In this document: piece after piece, positions 8,006 through 16,444 of the stretch
How positions within the stretch are numbered: the stretch's first letter is position 1
Layout: every line of letters starts with the position of its first letter
DNA from: Sulfuriroseicoccus oceanibius
GTDB lineage: Bacteria; Verrucomicrobiota; Verrucomicrobiia; Verrucomicrobiales; SLCJ01
Direction: 5' to 3'
NCBI RefSeq assembly: GCF_010681825.2
Contig: NZ_CP066776.1
Coordinates: forward strand, 2,480,001 to 2,544,000
Length of the DNA stretch: 64,000 bases
Made by a program: the position numbers and the translations under genes
The notes under the pieces: generated by a model
Seen by the model: the letters and a program-made list of their open reading frames with translations, nothing else
The model's database searches: none
Told to the model about the DNA's origin: nothing

Positions 8006-8253
8006 TGAAGCGAGATAACAAGAATCTATTCGCGCGGGCTGTCGTTCGCGGGATGCAGGATCCTGAGCCGGAGACAATCGAGAAGGCCGCCAAGCTCGCG
8101 CTGAGCAAGCTCAGGATCTATGACCTGATCCACGACCAGGAAGCCGAAATGCGCCGCGTGGCTGAAATCTACCGAGACGCGTTCGTAAAGGTGCTGGCTG
8201 AGCTCGAAGAAGATTGGATCCGTGAGGATAAGGAGAAAGGACTTCATGAGTAA
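8002..8253 (+). CDS. hypothetical protein, 83 aa
   Basis: Overlaps the preceding stop (ATGATGA) and is itself overlapped by the next start. The product is all-helical and charged: a basic N-terminus, a central amphipathic helix (ETIEKAAKLALSKLRIYDLI) and a second long helix ending EEDWIREDKEKG. It could be a small oligomeric helical protein. Family unknown. First of three tiny coupled genes after the terminase-like gene. Confidence 0.55.
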   Translation: MMKRDNKNLFARAVVRGMQDPEPETIEKAAKLALSKLRIYDLIHDQEAEMRRVAEIYRDAFVKVLAELEEDWIREDKEKGLHE

Positions 8254-8398
8254 GCACAAGCCCGGAAAGAAAGCACGCAGGAAGGCGAGAGAGGCCGAGA
8301 GACTGCAAGCCATGGCGATGAGTTACACCACCGCCGCCGGAAGCATTGACGCGTTGCTAGACGCCATTGCGCAGCCTCAGCCACACCACGACCGATGA
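8246..8398 (+). CDS. hypothetical protein, 50 aa, very basic N-terminus
   Basis: ATG at 8246 overlaps the upstream stop at 8251-8253, with AGGAGAAAGGA as an excellent ribosome binding site, and its TGA at 8396-8398 overlaps the next ATG. The product starts MSKHKPGKKARRKAREAERL, a strongly basic helix that may bind nucleic acid, followed by a short helix (SIDALLDAIAQ). Its start signals and coupling support a real gene despite its size. Confidence 0.55.
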   Translation: MSKHKPGKKARRKAREAERLQAMAMSYTTAAGSIDALLDAIAQPQPHHDR

Positions 8399-8598
8399 AA
8401 GATCCGTTCAAGTGGATTGCCCGACTGTTCGCGACACCGCCGCAACATCACACCGCGCCGGACGCCGCCAACCTGCCGGACGGGATCAGCTATGATGCAC
8501 GCCGCCGACGTTATCGCGTGCAGCTCGACCACGGCACAGAGCACCGAATCACGCTAGCGGACGCGATGACAGCGAGACGCGAGACGATAGACGGTTGA
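8395..8598 (+). CDS. hypothetical protein, 67 aa
   Basis: Coupled to the gene before it by ATGA at 8395. The N-terminus MKDPFKWIARLFATPP could be a short amphipathic membrane-binding helix. The second half (DGISYDARRRRYRVQLDHGTEHRITLADAM) reads like three beta strands and a helix, similar in pattern to small AP2/Arm-type DNA-binding folds of integrases, but this is a weak resemblance. Last gene of the element before its right end. Confidence 0.5.
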   Translation: MKDPFKWIARLFATPPQHHTAPDAANLPDGISYDARRRRYRVQLDHGTEHRITLADAMTARRETIDG

Positions 8599-8717
8599 GC
8601 GTGGATCCGCACCGACGATCACACCGACGACGCGACAGGAGCACCGGCACGCGACACGGTGAGCACCGACGACGACGCGGCACACCGATCACACCGGCAC
8701 ACGCGGCACGACCACGA

Positions 8718-8756
8718 CCGGCGGAGATGACCGGCGGAGATGACCGGCGGAGATGA
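8718..8756. repeat. three tandem 13-base repeats
   Basis: CCGGCGGAGATGA occurs three times without change (8718-8730, 8731-8743, 8744-8756), inside a gene-free stretch (8599-8935) that is also rich in ACCG-type words. Further right, ATCTACTC occurs twice (8866-8873, 8877-8884) and once inverted as part of GAGTAGA (8755-8761). Near the end of an element at a tRNA gene, these could be recombinase arm sites. Confidence 0.5.
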
Positions 8757-8935
8757 GTAGAATTCGAGCAGACTGTACCAAGCCGACGACGTAGCCGGAG
8801 TGGATCCGATGTGGAGAGATCCGCGCCGAAACGATCCCGAAATGCTCGAAAACCGCCCCAAAAAAATCTACTCAGAATCTACTCGAAGGCGTGCGAAATG
8901 ACGCGCAAACCCTGATAACTCCGTTACAGGCGAAA

Positions 8936-8976
8936 AAAGAAGCGACCCCCATTTTCAGGGAGTCGCTTTCTTTGTA
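8936..8976 (-). terminator. terminator of the tRNA-Ser gene
   Basis: On the minus strand AAGCGACTCCC and GGGGGTCGCTT form a stem with a GAAAAT-type loop, followed by CTTTTTTC. It lies 17 bases past the 3' end of the tRNA gene and would end its transcript; the plus strand also has a short T-rich tail, so it may work both ways. Confidence 0.7.
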
Positions 8977-8992
8977 ACTCATTCAAAATGAA

Positions 8993-9080
8993 TGGCGGAG
9001 AGGGTGGGATTCGAACCCACGGAGACTTTCGCCTCGGCGGTTTTCAAGACCGCTGCATTCGACCACTCTGCCACCTCTCC
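8993..9080 (-). tRNA. tRNA-Ser(UGA)
   Basis: Read on the minus strand, the acceptor GGAGAGG pairs exactly with CCTCTCC, the anticodon loop is CTTGAAA with anticodon TGA (9044-9046 on the plus strand), the variable arm is long as in class II tRNAs, and GGTTCGAATCC is the T arm. Discriminator G and an encoded CCA (8993-8995) complete the 88-base gene. Its 3' end faces the mobile element, the usual geometry for integration into a tRNA gene. Confidence 0.95.
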
Positions 9081-9129
9081 GCTTTGTCGGCGAACCGACG
9101 AAATCTTTTGCAGTGGCGCGAGTCTGTTT

Positions 9130-9585
9130 TTAGGAAACAGGCTCGAGGTCTGGATTGCTGTCCTCCACTGTATGACCAATGGCAGCGAGTGCAACCAAAA
9201 CTGCGTTAATTGCGATGGCAACACCGGACCCGAGGAAGCCTGAGACAACTACCACTTCTTTAGTCTTGTCGTTAACCAGTTCAGGGTTAGTCCACAGCGC
9301 ATCAGGGAAGATAGCGACCAAGACGTTGAGCGTCCCTGTAAAAAATGCGAATGCACCGACCATCATCCACAGATAGTTGGCGGCGATGCCACTGCGACCT
9401 GTGGCTACCAAGCTGATGAGCTGGAAGAACAAAACGGCTCCGAAAGCGACGATAGCGCCGCCGTAGATCTTCTGCCAGAAGCCTTCCTGGAACAAATTGC
9501 CCCCGGCGGCCAGAACGTTAAGCATTACGACGAACAACGCCCCGATGGCGAAGACACGACTAAAAGCGGTGGATGGTGCGGACAT
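9130..9585 (-). CDS. small four-helix membrane protein, unknown function
   Basis: A 151-residue protein with four hydrophobic segments (about residues 13-33, 45-65, 78-100 and 117-142 from the ATG at 9585), short loops and an acidic C-terminus ([11 protein letters not shown]). This start is preferred because the membrane part follows it directly; an upstream extension in the same frame would be a hydrophilic, unlikely 46 residues. I do not recognise the family. It stands alone between the tRNA gene and a repeat-filled spacer. Confidence 0.6.
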   Translation of the reverse strand: MSAPSTAFSRVFAIGALFVVMLNVLAAGGNLFQEGFWQKIYGGAIVAFGAVLFFQLISLVATGRSGIAANYLWMMVGAFAFFTGTLNVLVAIFPDALWTNPELVNDKTKEVVVVSGFLGSGVAIAINAVLVALAAIGHTVEDSNPDLEPVS

Positions 9586-9753
9586 GGCATGAGCATTAGC
9601 CGACTCATGGCCACTGCGCAACTGGAAAGCGCAATCAGATGCATCGGCCGGATTCCCACTCACAATCAACGAATCCGCCTGTAATAGACGGGTGAAAGCA
9701 TCCCACCTTCTCTGCTGGAGCATCCATCGAGGATAGAGGAAGCGATCGAGAAA

Positions 9754-9844
9754 TGGACGGAGCCCAACGCTTCAACGGCAAGAGTGCCGTTGCTCCAGCG
9801 GGGGATGGTGGTCGCACGGGGTGCGATGGAGCGACCACCCTCCT
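9754..9844. repeat. dispersed intergenic repeat, copy 1
   Basis: A 91-base block starting TGGACGGAGCCCAACG and ending GACCACCCTCCT that recurs at 10166-10256 with about seven changes. It includes AACGGCA-AGAG-TGCCGTT, a hairpin. Both copies are followed by a second shared block (GTCCCTCCAGCGCTGCGCAT) and then the AATCATG...GTCTAAA motif. The spacer 9586-10465 holds these repeats and no gene I can support. Confidence 0.75.
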
Positions 9845-10057
9845 GAATTCGAAGGGGATGGCGACCTCGACAATAAGCCTGCCCTCCCTCAAAACATCTC
9901 CGATCCAGGAATCTGCGGCAACCGCTTGGCTCACGCCCTCGCCTCATACTCTCTACGGGCTCTTTGCCCTGAATGATGGCCTGAATCCTGCAGGACAGCG
10001 CCCTCCCTCATGACGGCAGGAATGCCGTCCCTCCAGCGCTGCGCATGCCTTGGACGG

Positions 10058-10090
10058 CAATCATGAACATGTTGTGAATCCAGTCTAAAC
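10058..10090. repeat. solo AATCATG...GTCTAAA motif
   Basis: CAATCATGAACATGTTGTG followed by AATCCAGTCTAAAC. It resembles the end repeats that bound the GxxExxY cassette at 38280-38784, here without a gene. Confidence 0.55.
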
Positions 10091-10165
10091 CCGCACTACG
10101 AATGATCCCCATTCTGCGCCTTGGCATATCTGCGTGAGCTCAGCTTTAGAGAAGCTGCCGCGAAG

Positions 10166-10256
10166 TGGACGGAGCCCAACGATTCAACGGCAGGAGTGCC
10201 GTTGCTCCAGCGGGGAATGGTGGCCGCACGGGTTGCGATGGAGCGACCACACTCCT
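10166..10256. repeat. dispersed intergenic repeat, copy 2
   Basis: Direct copy of 9754-9844 with a few substitutions, again leading into CGTCCCTCCAGCGCTGCGCA and the AATCATG motif at 10335. The hairpin AACGGCA-GGAG-TGCCGTT is kept. Confidence 0.75.
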
Positions 10257-10334
10257 GTGGTCGAGGGGGGATGGAGCCATCCCTTTTAACGGCTGGAATG
10301 CGTCCCTCCAGCGCTGCGCATGCCTGATTCCGGT

Positions 10335-10366
10335 AATCATGACCATCTTGTGAATCCTGTCTAAAA
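10335..10366. repeat. solo AATCATG...GTCTAAA motif
   Basis: AATCATGACCATCTTGTG followed by AATCCTGTCTAAAA, 100 bases ahead of the HMG-CoA reductase gene. Same family as 10058-10090 and the ends of the cassette at 38280-38784. Confidence 0.6.
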
Positions 10367-10465
10367 ACAGACCTCCCCTGCGTCTTTGCCGAGCATTGCC
10401 TGCAAAAACTCCTAGCAGGCCGATAATTTCTATCCAAACACCCGCATCCTTTGCATCATCGCGCC

Positions 10466-11728
10466 ATGTCCGGAAAGCGCTCATTGATCAACCACCACAT
10501 GCGGCAACTGCTCGACCAACATTCGGTCGATGAGTTTTCCCAACGGCTCCAACTCGACACCGAAGACCTGCCGCGTGCGCTCCCCGCCACCGCAAAATGC
10601 ACCGCTGGGCGCGCGGACAAGCTGTGGACCCGACTCAATGCCCCGGAAGCCGTGCGCGAGACCTTGCTCGACCCCACCACCCGCGACCAGATCGAGTCCT
10701 ATTCCGGCAACATAGAAAACTGCATCGGCTCGGTGAACGTGCCGGTTGGTGTGGTCGGGCCGCTGCGCGTGCGTGGGTTCTTCGCCCACGGCGACTACCC
10801 CGTCCCACTCGCCACCAGCGAGGCGGCACTGGTGGCCAGCTACCATCGCGGTGCACGATTGATCAGCGCTGCCGGAGGGGCCCGCTCCGTGTTGCTCAAT
10901 CAGGCGGTCACGAGATCGCCCGCCTTTGCGTTCCGCGACATGATCGAAGCCGGCCGCTTCATCGCCTGGATCAGCGAACAGTTCGACCACCTGTGCGCTC
11001 GCGCCAACGCCACCACCTCACACGGCGAGCTACTGGACATGAGCATCACCGCCGAGGGCAACCACGTGTACCTCAACTTCGAGTTCAGCACCGGCGACGC
11101 CTCGGGCCAGAACATGGTCACCATCGCCACCCAGCACGCGTTTGAATACATCCTCGAGCACAGCCCGATCGCCCCCCAGGAGGCCTATGTCGAAGGCAAC
11201 CTCTCCGGCGACAAAAAGGCCAGCGCCCAAGCGTTCACCACCGTCCGCGGGAAAAAGGTCAGCGCTGAGGTCATCATCCCCGCCGACCTGCTGGAAAAAC
11301 ACGTCCACGCCACACCGCAACAACTCGTGGACTACTGGCGCATGTCGGCGGTAGGTGGCGTACTCAGCGGTACCATTGGCGTGCACGGGCACTTCGCCAA
11401 TGGGCTCGCGGCCCTTTATATTGCCACCGGTCAGGACGCCGCGTGCGTTGCCGAGTCCGCCGTGGGGGTCACCCGCTTCGAGACCACCGACGACGGATCA
11501 CTCTACGCCGCTGTGACACTGCCGGGCATCATGGTCGGAACTGTGGGTGGTGGAACGGGGCTTCCGTCACAGCGGGCGTGCCTTGAGTTGATGGGACTGA
11601 GCGGGGCAGGAAAATCCGGAGCCCTCGCCGAGGTCACCGGTGCTTTGTTGTTAGGCGGAGAAATCTCCATCATCGCAGCACTCGCGGCCGGGCACTTCAC
11701 CCGAGCCCACCGCAAGTTGGCCAGATAA
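10466..11728 (+). CDS. hydroxymethylglutaryl-CoA reductase
   Basis: A 420-residue enzyme reducing HMG-CoA to mevalonate with NAD(P)H. Family marks: ENCIGSVNVPVGVVGPL at about residue 84 (substrate binding, catalytic Glu), TSEAALVAS near 117, the DASGQNM loop near 211 (DAMGMN-like), GTVGGGTGLPSQ near 358, and the catalytic His in the C-terminal GHFTRAHRK. The 'ENVIG' block and length fit class I-like enzymes without the membrane domain. ATG at 10466 is used; five codons more are possible. It leads a co-oriented cluster with a UbiA enzyme 33 bases downstream. Most bacteria make isoprenoids by the MEP route, and no other mevalonate gene lies here, so this enzyme probably feeds a dedicated product. 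Confidence 0.9.
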   Translation: MSGKRSLINHHMRQLLDQHSVDEFSQRLQLDTEDLPRALPATAKCTAGRADKLWTRLNAPEAVRETLLDPTTRDQIESYSGNIENCIGSVNVPVGVVGPLRVRGFFAHGDYPVPLATSEAALVASYHRGARLISAAGGARSVLLNQAVTRSPAFAFRDMIEAGRFIAWISEQFDHLCARANATTSHGELLDMSITAEGNHVYLNFEFSTGDASGQNMVTIATQHAFEYILEHSPIAPQEAYVEGNLSGDKKASAQAFTTVRGKKVSAEVIIPADLLEKHVHATPQQLVDYWRMSAVGGVLSGTIGVHGHFANGLAALYIATGQDAACVAESAVGVTRFETTDDGSLYAAVTLPGIMVGTVGGGTGLPSQRACLELMGLSGAGKSGALAEVTGALLLGGEISIIAALAAGHFTRAHRKLAR

Positions 11729-11761
11729 CCACCACCTGCTGCAGCATCGCTTTCCCGATCC

Positions 11762-12691
11762 ATGGAATCCACCGCATCAAACGAATCCGCGCTCTCGTTC
11801 CCACGACGCTTCTGGCGCTACCAGTCCGAGCGCTTTCCATTGGTTCAACACAGCCCGTTGGTTGCCGCGTTCAGCGCGTGTGCCGTCATCTTCCCCACTC
11901 TGCTGGCCGACGCCGTACTGCCCGGTTGGGAAGCATTCGCCGGTGCGTTTATCGTCTGCCTGTGGTTCTTCTTCCAACTGCGCATTGCAGACGAATTCAA
12001 AGACAACGAAGAGGACACGCAGTTCCGCCCCTACCGTCCGGTTCCCCGCGGGCTGATCAAGTTGCGCGAGCTGGGCATACTCTTTGTTATTGGCGCGCTG
12101 ATCCAAGCCGCGGTGGCTTGGTATCTGGCGCCGGCATTGCTGATCATTCTCGCCATTGCCTGGGCCTACCTCGCGCTGATGAGCGTCGAGTTCTTCGCCG
12201 GCGACTGGCTCAAAGCGCGCCCCATCACTTATCTGTGGACGCACATGCTCATCATGCCGCTGGTCGATCTGTTTGCCACCGCGTGTTACTGGCTTCCGGC
12301 GGGCAGCCACCCTGGGCTGCCATTGGTGGCATTCCTCGCAGCAAGCTTCGCCAATGGCCTGGTGATCGAAGTCGGCCGCAAGTGCCGCCAACCCGACGAC
12401 GAAGAGGATGGCGTACCAACCTACAGCAAACTCTGGGGCCGCGACCGCTCGGTGACGGTGTGGCTCGGCTGTCAGATCGCAACCGGGGCATTTGCAATTC
12501 TAGCAGCCCTTGCCGCCGGCACAGTGTGGCTGGTCGCAGCCGTGCTCGGTGCCGCGTTCGCCTACTCGCTGGTCCAACGCCGACGCTTCATCAATGGCCA
12601 CCACGGCAAATGCATCGAAACCGCCTCCGGCATCTGGACACTCGCCCTCTACCTCGCACTCGGACCACTGAGCTGGCTGCTAGTCAGGTAG
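11762..12691 (+). CDS. UbiA-family prenyltransferase
   Basis: A 309-residue integral membrane protein with eight or nine hydrophobic helices. The first Asp-rich motif reads RIADEFKDNEEDTQFRPYRP (about residues 75-94), the position where UbiA enzymes have NDxxDxxxD followed by RP; the second acidic motif is QPDDEEDGVPTYSKLWGRD (about 210-228). Both bind the Mg-pyrophosphate of a prenyl donor. UbiA enzymes attach prenyl chains to aromatic acids, heme, glycerol phosphates or sugars. Placed directly after HMG-CoA reductase, it probably uses an isoprenoid diphosphate. The acceptor cannot be read from sequence. The first motif differs from the usual NDxxD, a hint of an unusual substrate. Confidence 0.85.
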   Translation: MESTASNESALSFPRRFWRYQSERFPLVQHSPLVAAFSACAVIFPTLLADAVLPGWEAFAGAFIVCLWFFFQLRIADEFKDNEEDTQFRPYRPVPRGLIKLRELGILFVIGALIQAAVAWYLAPALLIILAIAWAYLALMSVEFFAGDWLKARPITYLWTHMLIMPLVDLFATACYWLPAGSHPGLPLVAFLAASFANGLVIEVGRKCRQPDDEEDGVPTYSKLWGRDRSVTVWLGCQIATGAFAILAALAAGTVWLVAAVLGAAFAYSLVQRRRFINGHHGKCIETASGIWTLALYLALGPLSWLLVR

Positions 12692-12754
12692 CCCTTCTAT
12701 AACCAGCGGGCACCACCTAAAACGTAAAAACCTCACCACCTAAAACCTCACCCG

Positions 12755-15208
12755 ATGTCCATCATCCCCTTTAGCCACGAGCTGGCGACTGATCCTGCGG
12801 TTGTCGGAGGAAAATCCGCGGCGCTCGCACGGCTCACCGCTGCCGGGCTTCCGGTTCCTGCTGGTTTTTCCGTTCCTAACGACGACGCCCCAACGACCGC
12901 CGAGCTCCAACACGCCGTCGATTCACTGGGAGGCTCACTTTTCGCCGTCCGCTCATCGGCCACCGAGGAAGATGGAGCCAACCACTCATTCGCCGGCCAA
13001 TTTGATTCATTTCTCGAACTGAGCGCCGACCAGGTAGCCAAGCATGTCGAGAAAGTGCGGGCATCCGCCAGCGCTCCGGCGATCCAACAATACGCCAAAG
13101 AACACGCCCTGCCCGCCCCATCGGTCCCTGCCGTCTTGGTCCAACGCATGATCCCCGCCGAGTTCGCAGGTGTGGCTTTCAGCGCCGACCCGGTTTCCGG
13201 CCGCCGCTCGGTCGTCGTCATCAGCGCGGTCACGGGCACGGGAGAGAAGCTCGTTTCCGGTGATGTCGACGGCGAAACCTGGACCTGTGACCATGGCGGC
13301 CACATCCTCAGCCAGCCGGAAAAACCGGAGCTCTCCGCAGCGCAGGCCGGCAGGGTGGCGCGGCTTGCCATTGCTTGCGCCGAATACTTCGAGCACCCGC
13401 AGGATATCGAATGGGCGATCGTGGGCGACGACGTTTTCCTGCTCCAAAGCCGGCCGATCACCACACTCGGCGCACTCCCCGACCCGGACGAACCTCTCAC
13501 CATCTGGGACAACAGCAACATCGCCGAAAGCTATAGCGGACTCACGTTACCACTCACCTTCAGCTTCGCCCGCCGCGCGTACGAACACGTCTACCGCGAG
13601 TTCTGTAAAATCCTCAGTGTTCCGGAAAGCCGCATCGAAGCGCACGACGACGTCTTCCCGAAGATGCTCGGACAGTTCCGCGGCCAGGTTTACTACAATC
13701 TGGTGAGCTGGTACCGGGTGCTGGCAATGCTTCCCGGCTATCAGGTCAACCGCCGGTTCATGGAGCAGATGATGGGCGTCAAAGAACCGCTGCCCGATGA
13801 AATCTCGGAGCGCATCGCGGCGGAAATGAAGTCGTCAAAAGCGGCCGACACCATCGCCCTGTCCCGCACGCTGGCAGCTCTGGTCTGGCGCCGCATCCGC
13901 CTCGGCGGCACCATCGACCGCTTCAACCATCGCCTCGAAGCGGCGCTGAGGGAAGAAACACCGGTCGCCGAGATGACAGGTCCGCAGCTCGTTGCCCACT
14001 ACCGCGATCTGGAACGTCAGTTGCTCAAACAGTGGGATGCTCCGCTGATCAACGATTTCTTCGCCATGATCATCCACGGCGTGCTCCGGGCCACAGCGAT
14101 CAAATGGCTGGGCGATGAATCCCACGCCAACGAACTGGTCAGCGGATGCCGCGACATCGTCAGCGCCGAGCCGCCGCGCCGCATCGCTGAAATGGCCACC
14201 ATTGCCCGCACCAACCACGCGCTGGCAAAAACGCTCGCGGATCCTGACATCCCAGCGGCCACCAGGCTGAATGCCCTGCGGCAAAACCACCAACTGGGTG
14301 AGCTTTTCACCAGCTACCTTGATAAGTTCGGCGACCGCTGCCTCGGTGAGCTGAAGCTCGAAAGCCCGACCGTCGCCGACGATCCGGCAGCGCTGCTCCA
14401 ATCCATCGGCGCGATGGCTCTGCGCCCACCGGCACCAGCTGATGCCGCTCCACCCGAATCCACGGATGAGCAAACATTCAAACAAATCCGCTCACCGCTG
14501 AAGCGCTGGATGTTCCGCCGCATCGTCAACGAAGCCCGCGACCGCGTGCAAGACCGCGAGAACCTGCGCTTCGAGCGCACCCGGTTGTTTGGACGTGTGC
14601 GCAAAATTGCCAAAGCGCTGGGAAGACATCTAGCCACCGACGGCCTCCTCGACTCCGCGGACGACGCATTCCATCTGGATCTCGCCACGTTGCTAGGGGT
14701 TTACGAAGGCACCCACGAGGCATCGCAGCTGCGCGACAGTGTAGAGGCTAGCAAACAGTGCTTCGCGCGCCATGCGGCGGCGCCCCCACCGCCGGACCGC
14801 TTCACCACCCGTGGTGCCATGCACCGGCATGCCGATGTTCAGGAAAGCGCGCCGGCCGCAGCCTGCGACGGTGATGCGCTCCAAGGGCTGGGCGCGTGCC
14901 GCGGCGTGGTGCGTGGCAAAGTCCGCGTAGTCATCGACCCGACCGACGCCCGCCTCGAGCCCGGCGAAATCCTCGTCGCCCGCCAGACCGATCCGGGTTG
15001 GGTCGTGCTCTTTCCCTCGGCCAGCGGCCTGTTGGTCGAGCGCGGCAGCTTGCTCTCGCACTCCGCCATTGTCGCCCGCGAACTGAACCTCCCCTGCGTC
15101 GTCTCGCTGAGCCACATCACCCGCACGCTGCAAACCGGCGACGAAGTGGAGATGGACGGTAGCACCGGATCCGTACGCATTCTAACCCAAGCCAACTCCC
15201 CCTCATGA
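12755..15208 (+). CDS. PEP synthase/rifampin phosphotransferase-like dikinase
   Basis: An 817-residue enzyme. Residues about 1-245 are the ATP-grasp PEP/pyruvate-binding domain (VGGKSAALARL, RSSATEED, FAGVAFSADPVSGRR, DIEWAIVGDDVFLLQSRPIT). The middle (about 250-690) is a helical substrate domain beginning WDNSNIAESYSGLTLPLTFSF, as in rifampin phosphotransferase. The C-terminus is the swivelling phosphohistidine domain: GSLLSHSAIVARELNLPCVV with His769. There is no PEP/pyruvate TIM barrel, so it should move a phosphate from ATP, via His, to a small-molecule hydroxyl, not make PEP. Its stop overlaps the next start (ATGA at 15205), so the two are coupled. The acceptor is unknown; an alcohol intermediate of the cluster is the obvious guess. 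Confidence 0.8.
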   Translation: MSIIPFSHELATDPAVVGGKSAALARLTAAGLPVPAGFSVPNDDAPTTAELQHAVDSLGGSLFAVRSSATEEDGANHSFAGQFDSFLELSADQVAKHVEKVRASASAPAIQQYAKEHALPAPSVPAVLVQRMIPAEFAGVAFSADPVSGRRSVVVISAVTGTGEKLVSGDVDGETWTCDHGGHILSQPEKPELSAAQAGRVARLAIACAEYFEHPQDIEWAIVGDDVFLLQSRPITTLGALPDPDEPLTIWDNSNIAESYSGLTLPLTFSFARRAYEHVYREFCKILSVPESRIEAHDDVFPKMLGQFRGQVYYNLVSWYRVLAMLPGYQVNRRFMEQMMGVKEPLPDEISERIAAEMKSSKAADTIALSRTLAALVWRRIRLGGTIDRFNHRLEAALREETPVAEMTGPQLVAHYRDLERQLLKQWDAPLINDFFAMIIHGVLRATAIKWLGDESHANELVSGCRDIVSAEPPRRIAEMATIARTNHALAKTLADPDIPAATRLNALRQNHQLGELFTSYLDKFGDRCLGELKLESPTVADDPAALLQSIGAMALRPPAPADAAPPESTDEQTFKQIRSPLKRWMFRRIVNEARDRVQDRENLRFERTRLFGRVRKIAKALGRHLATDGLLDSADDAFHLDLATLLGVYEGTHEASQLRDSVEASKQCFARHAAAPPPPDRFTTRGAMHRHADVQESAPAAACDGDALQGLGACRGVVRGKVRVVIDPTDARLEPGEILVARQTDPGWVVLFPSASGLLVERGSLLSHSAIVARELNLPCVVSLSHITRTLQTGDEVEMDGSTGSVRILTQANSPS

Positions 15209-16308
15209 CGCGCAGTGAAGTTCAATCGCGCACCCGTTTCGACCTCGTGCGCTACGCCAACACATGGGAGGATGCCGACATCCTGGTCGAGGCCCTTGCT
15301 CCCGGGAACCGGCACTGCCTAAGCATCGGCTCGGCGGGTGACAACTCGTTCTCCCTCCTCGCCGCGGGTGCCGCATCGGTCACGGCCGTCGAAATGAACC
15401 CGACGCAGGTCGCATGCATTGAGTTGCGCAAGGCCGCCTACCACCGCCTCGATCACGCTGGGTTCCTCGCCCTGCTCGGTCACCGCGAATGCCCCGATCG
15501 CAGCGCGCTCTACCAACAGTGCTCTCCTGACCTTAGCGCATCATCCCGCGACTACTGGGACAGCCAACCGGAAACGATCGCAGCAGGCTTCGCCACCGTG
15601 GGCAAGTTCGAGTCCTACTTCCGCATCTTCCGTACCCGCGTGTTGCCACTGGCGCATTCAAAACGCCGTGTCGCCCGTTTGTTGGAGCCGAAGGAGGCCA
15701 CGGAACGCGCCCGATTCTACGATGATGAATGGAACACATGGCGCTGGCGGGCGGTGTTCCACCTCTTCTTTTCGCGCCAGGTCATGGGGATGCTGGGGCG
15801 CTCGCCGGCATTCTTCAAGTACGTCGAAGGCAGCGTCGCCGACCGCATCCTCGAACGAACCGAGCACGCCCTGCGCGAACTGGATCCCTCCTGCAACCCC
15901 TACCTCCACTACATCCTCAGCGGCAGCTACCCCGACCACGCCCTGCCCCACGCGCTGCGGCCGGAGAACTTCGAGCGCATCCGCTCACGGCTCGACGACT
16001 TCCACATCGTCAACGCACCCATCGAACAGATCCTGACCACCAGCGACCAACCATTCGATGCATTCAACCTGAGCGACATCTTCGAATACATGTCGGAGGA
16101 GAACTACCACGCTCTGCTCGCCCAACTGGTCGCCAATTCCTCACCGGACGCGCGGCTCGCCTATTGGAACATGCTCGCCCCACGCTCGCGCCCCGAGTCG
16201 ATGGCCGGCCAACTCGTCCCACTCACCGAGCTCGCCCAACGCCTCCACCTTGAGGACAAGGCATTCTTCTACTCACGCTTCGTGGTGGAATCGGTGACTG
16301 GGGATTAG
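15205..16308 (+). CDS. DUF3419/BtaA-like SAM-dependent 3-amino-3-carboxypropyl transferase
   Basis: A 367-residue soluble protein. The N-terminus has FDLVRYANTWEDADIL and the SAM site LSIGSAGDNSFSLLAAGA followed by VTAVEMNPTQ (about residues 37-66), the pattern of DUF3419, the family of BtaA. BtaA moves the 3-amino-3-carboxypropyl group of S-adenosylmethionine to diacylglycerol in betaine lipid synthesis. The FNLSDIFEYMSEENYHALL segment (about 285-305) matches the family's second conserved block. No BtaB N-methyltransferase follows, so a plain DGTS pathway is not supported here; the acceptor could be a prenylated or phosphorylated lipid made by the neighbours. Translationally coupled to the dikinase gene. 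Confidence 0.8.
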   Translation: MTRSEVQSRTRFDLVRYANTWEDADILVEALAPGNRHCLSIGSAGDNSFSLLAAGAASVTAVEMNPTQVACIELRKAAYHRLDHAGFLALLGHRECPDRSALYQQCSPDLSASSRDYWDSQPETIAAGFATVGKFESYFRIFRTRVLPLAHSKRRVARLLEPKEATERARFYDDEWNTWRWRAVFHLFFSRQVMGMLGRSPAFFKYVEGSVADRILERTEHALRELDPSCNPYLHYILSGSYPDHALPHALRPENFERIRSRLDDFHIVNAPIEQILTTSDQPFDAFNLSDIFEYMSEENYHALLAQLVANSSPDARLAYWNMLAPRSRPESMAGQLVPLTELAQRLHLEDKAFFYSRFVVESVTGD

Positions 16309-16335
16309 CCGAGCAACTAGGATCCGATTCGCAAC

Positions 16336-16430
16336 TCTCGGTAAACCGCACCTTCGGCGCGAGGTCACGGCGTCGGTCAATCCAGCGGATGAATCCGCTG
16401 GCTAACCAGTAAGCCATCGCTACGCGATGA
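16336..16430. repeat. composite intergenic repeat with TGAA-loop hairpin
   Basis: GGTAAACCGCACCTTCGGCGCG, then the hairpin CCAGCGGA-TGAA-TCCGCTGG (16382-16401), then GGCTAACC and ATCGCTACGCGAT. The same order of modules returns at about 28650-28740 with different stem bases but the same loop. Confidence 0.65.
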
Positions 16431-16444
16431 ACCCAGGATCGCCT

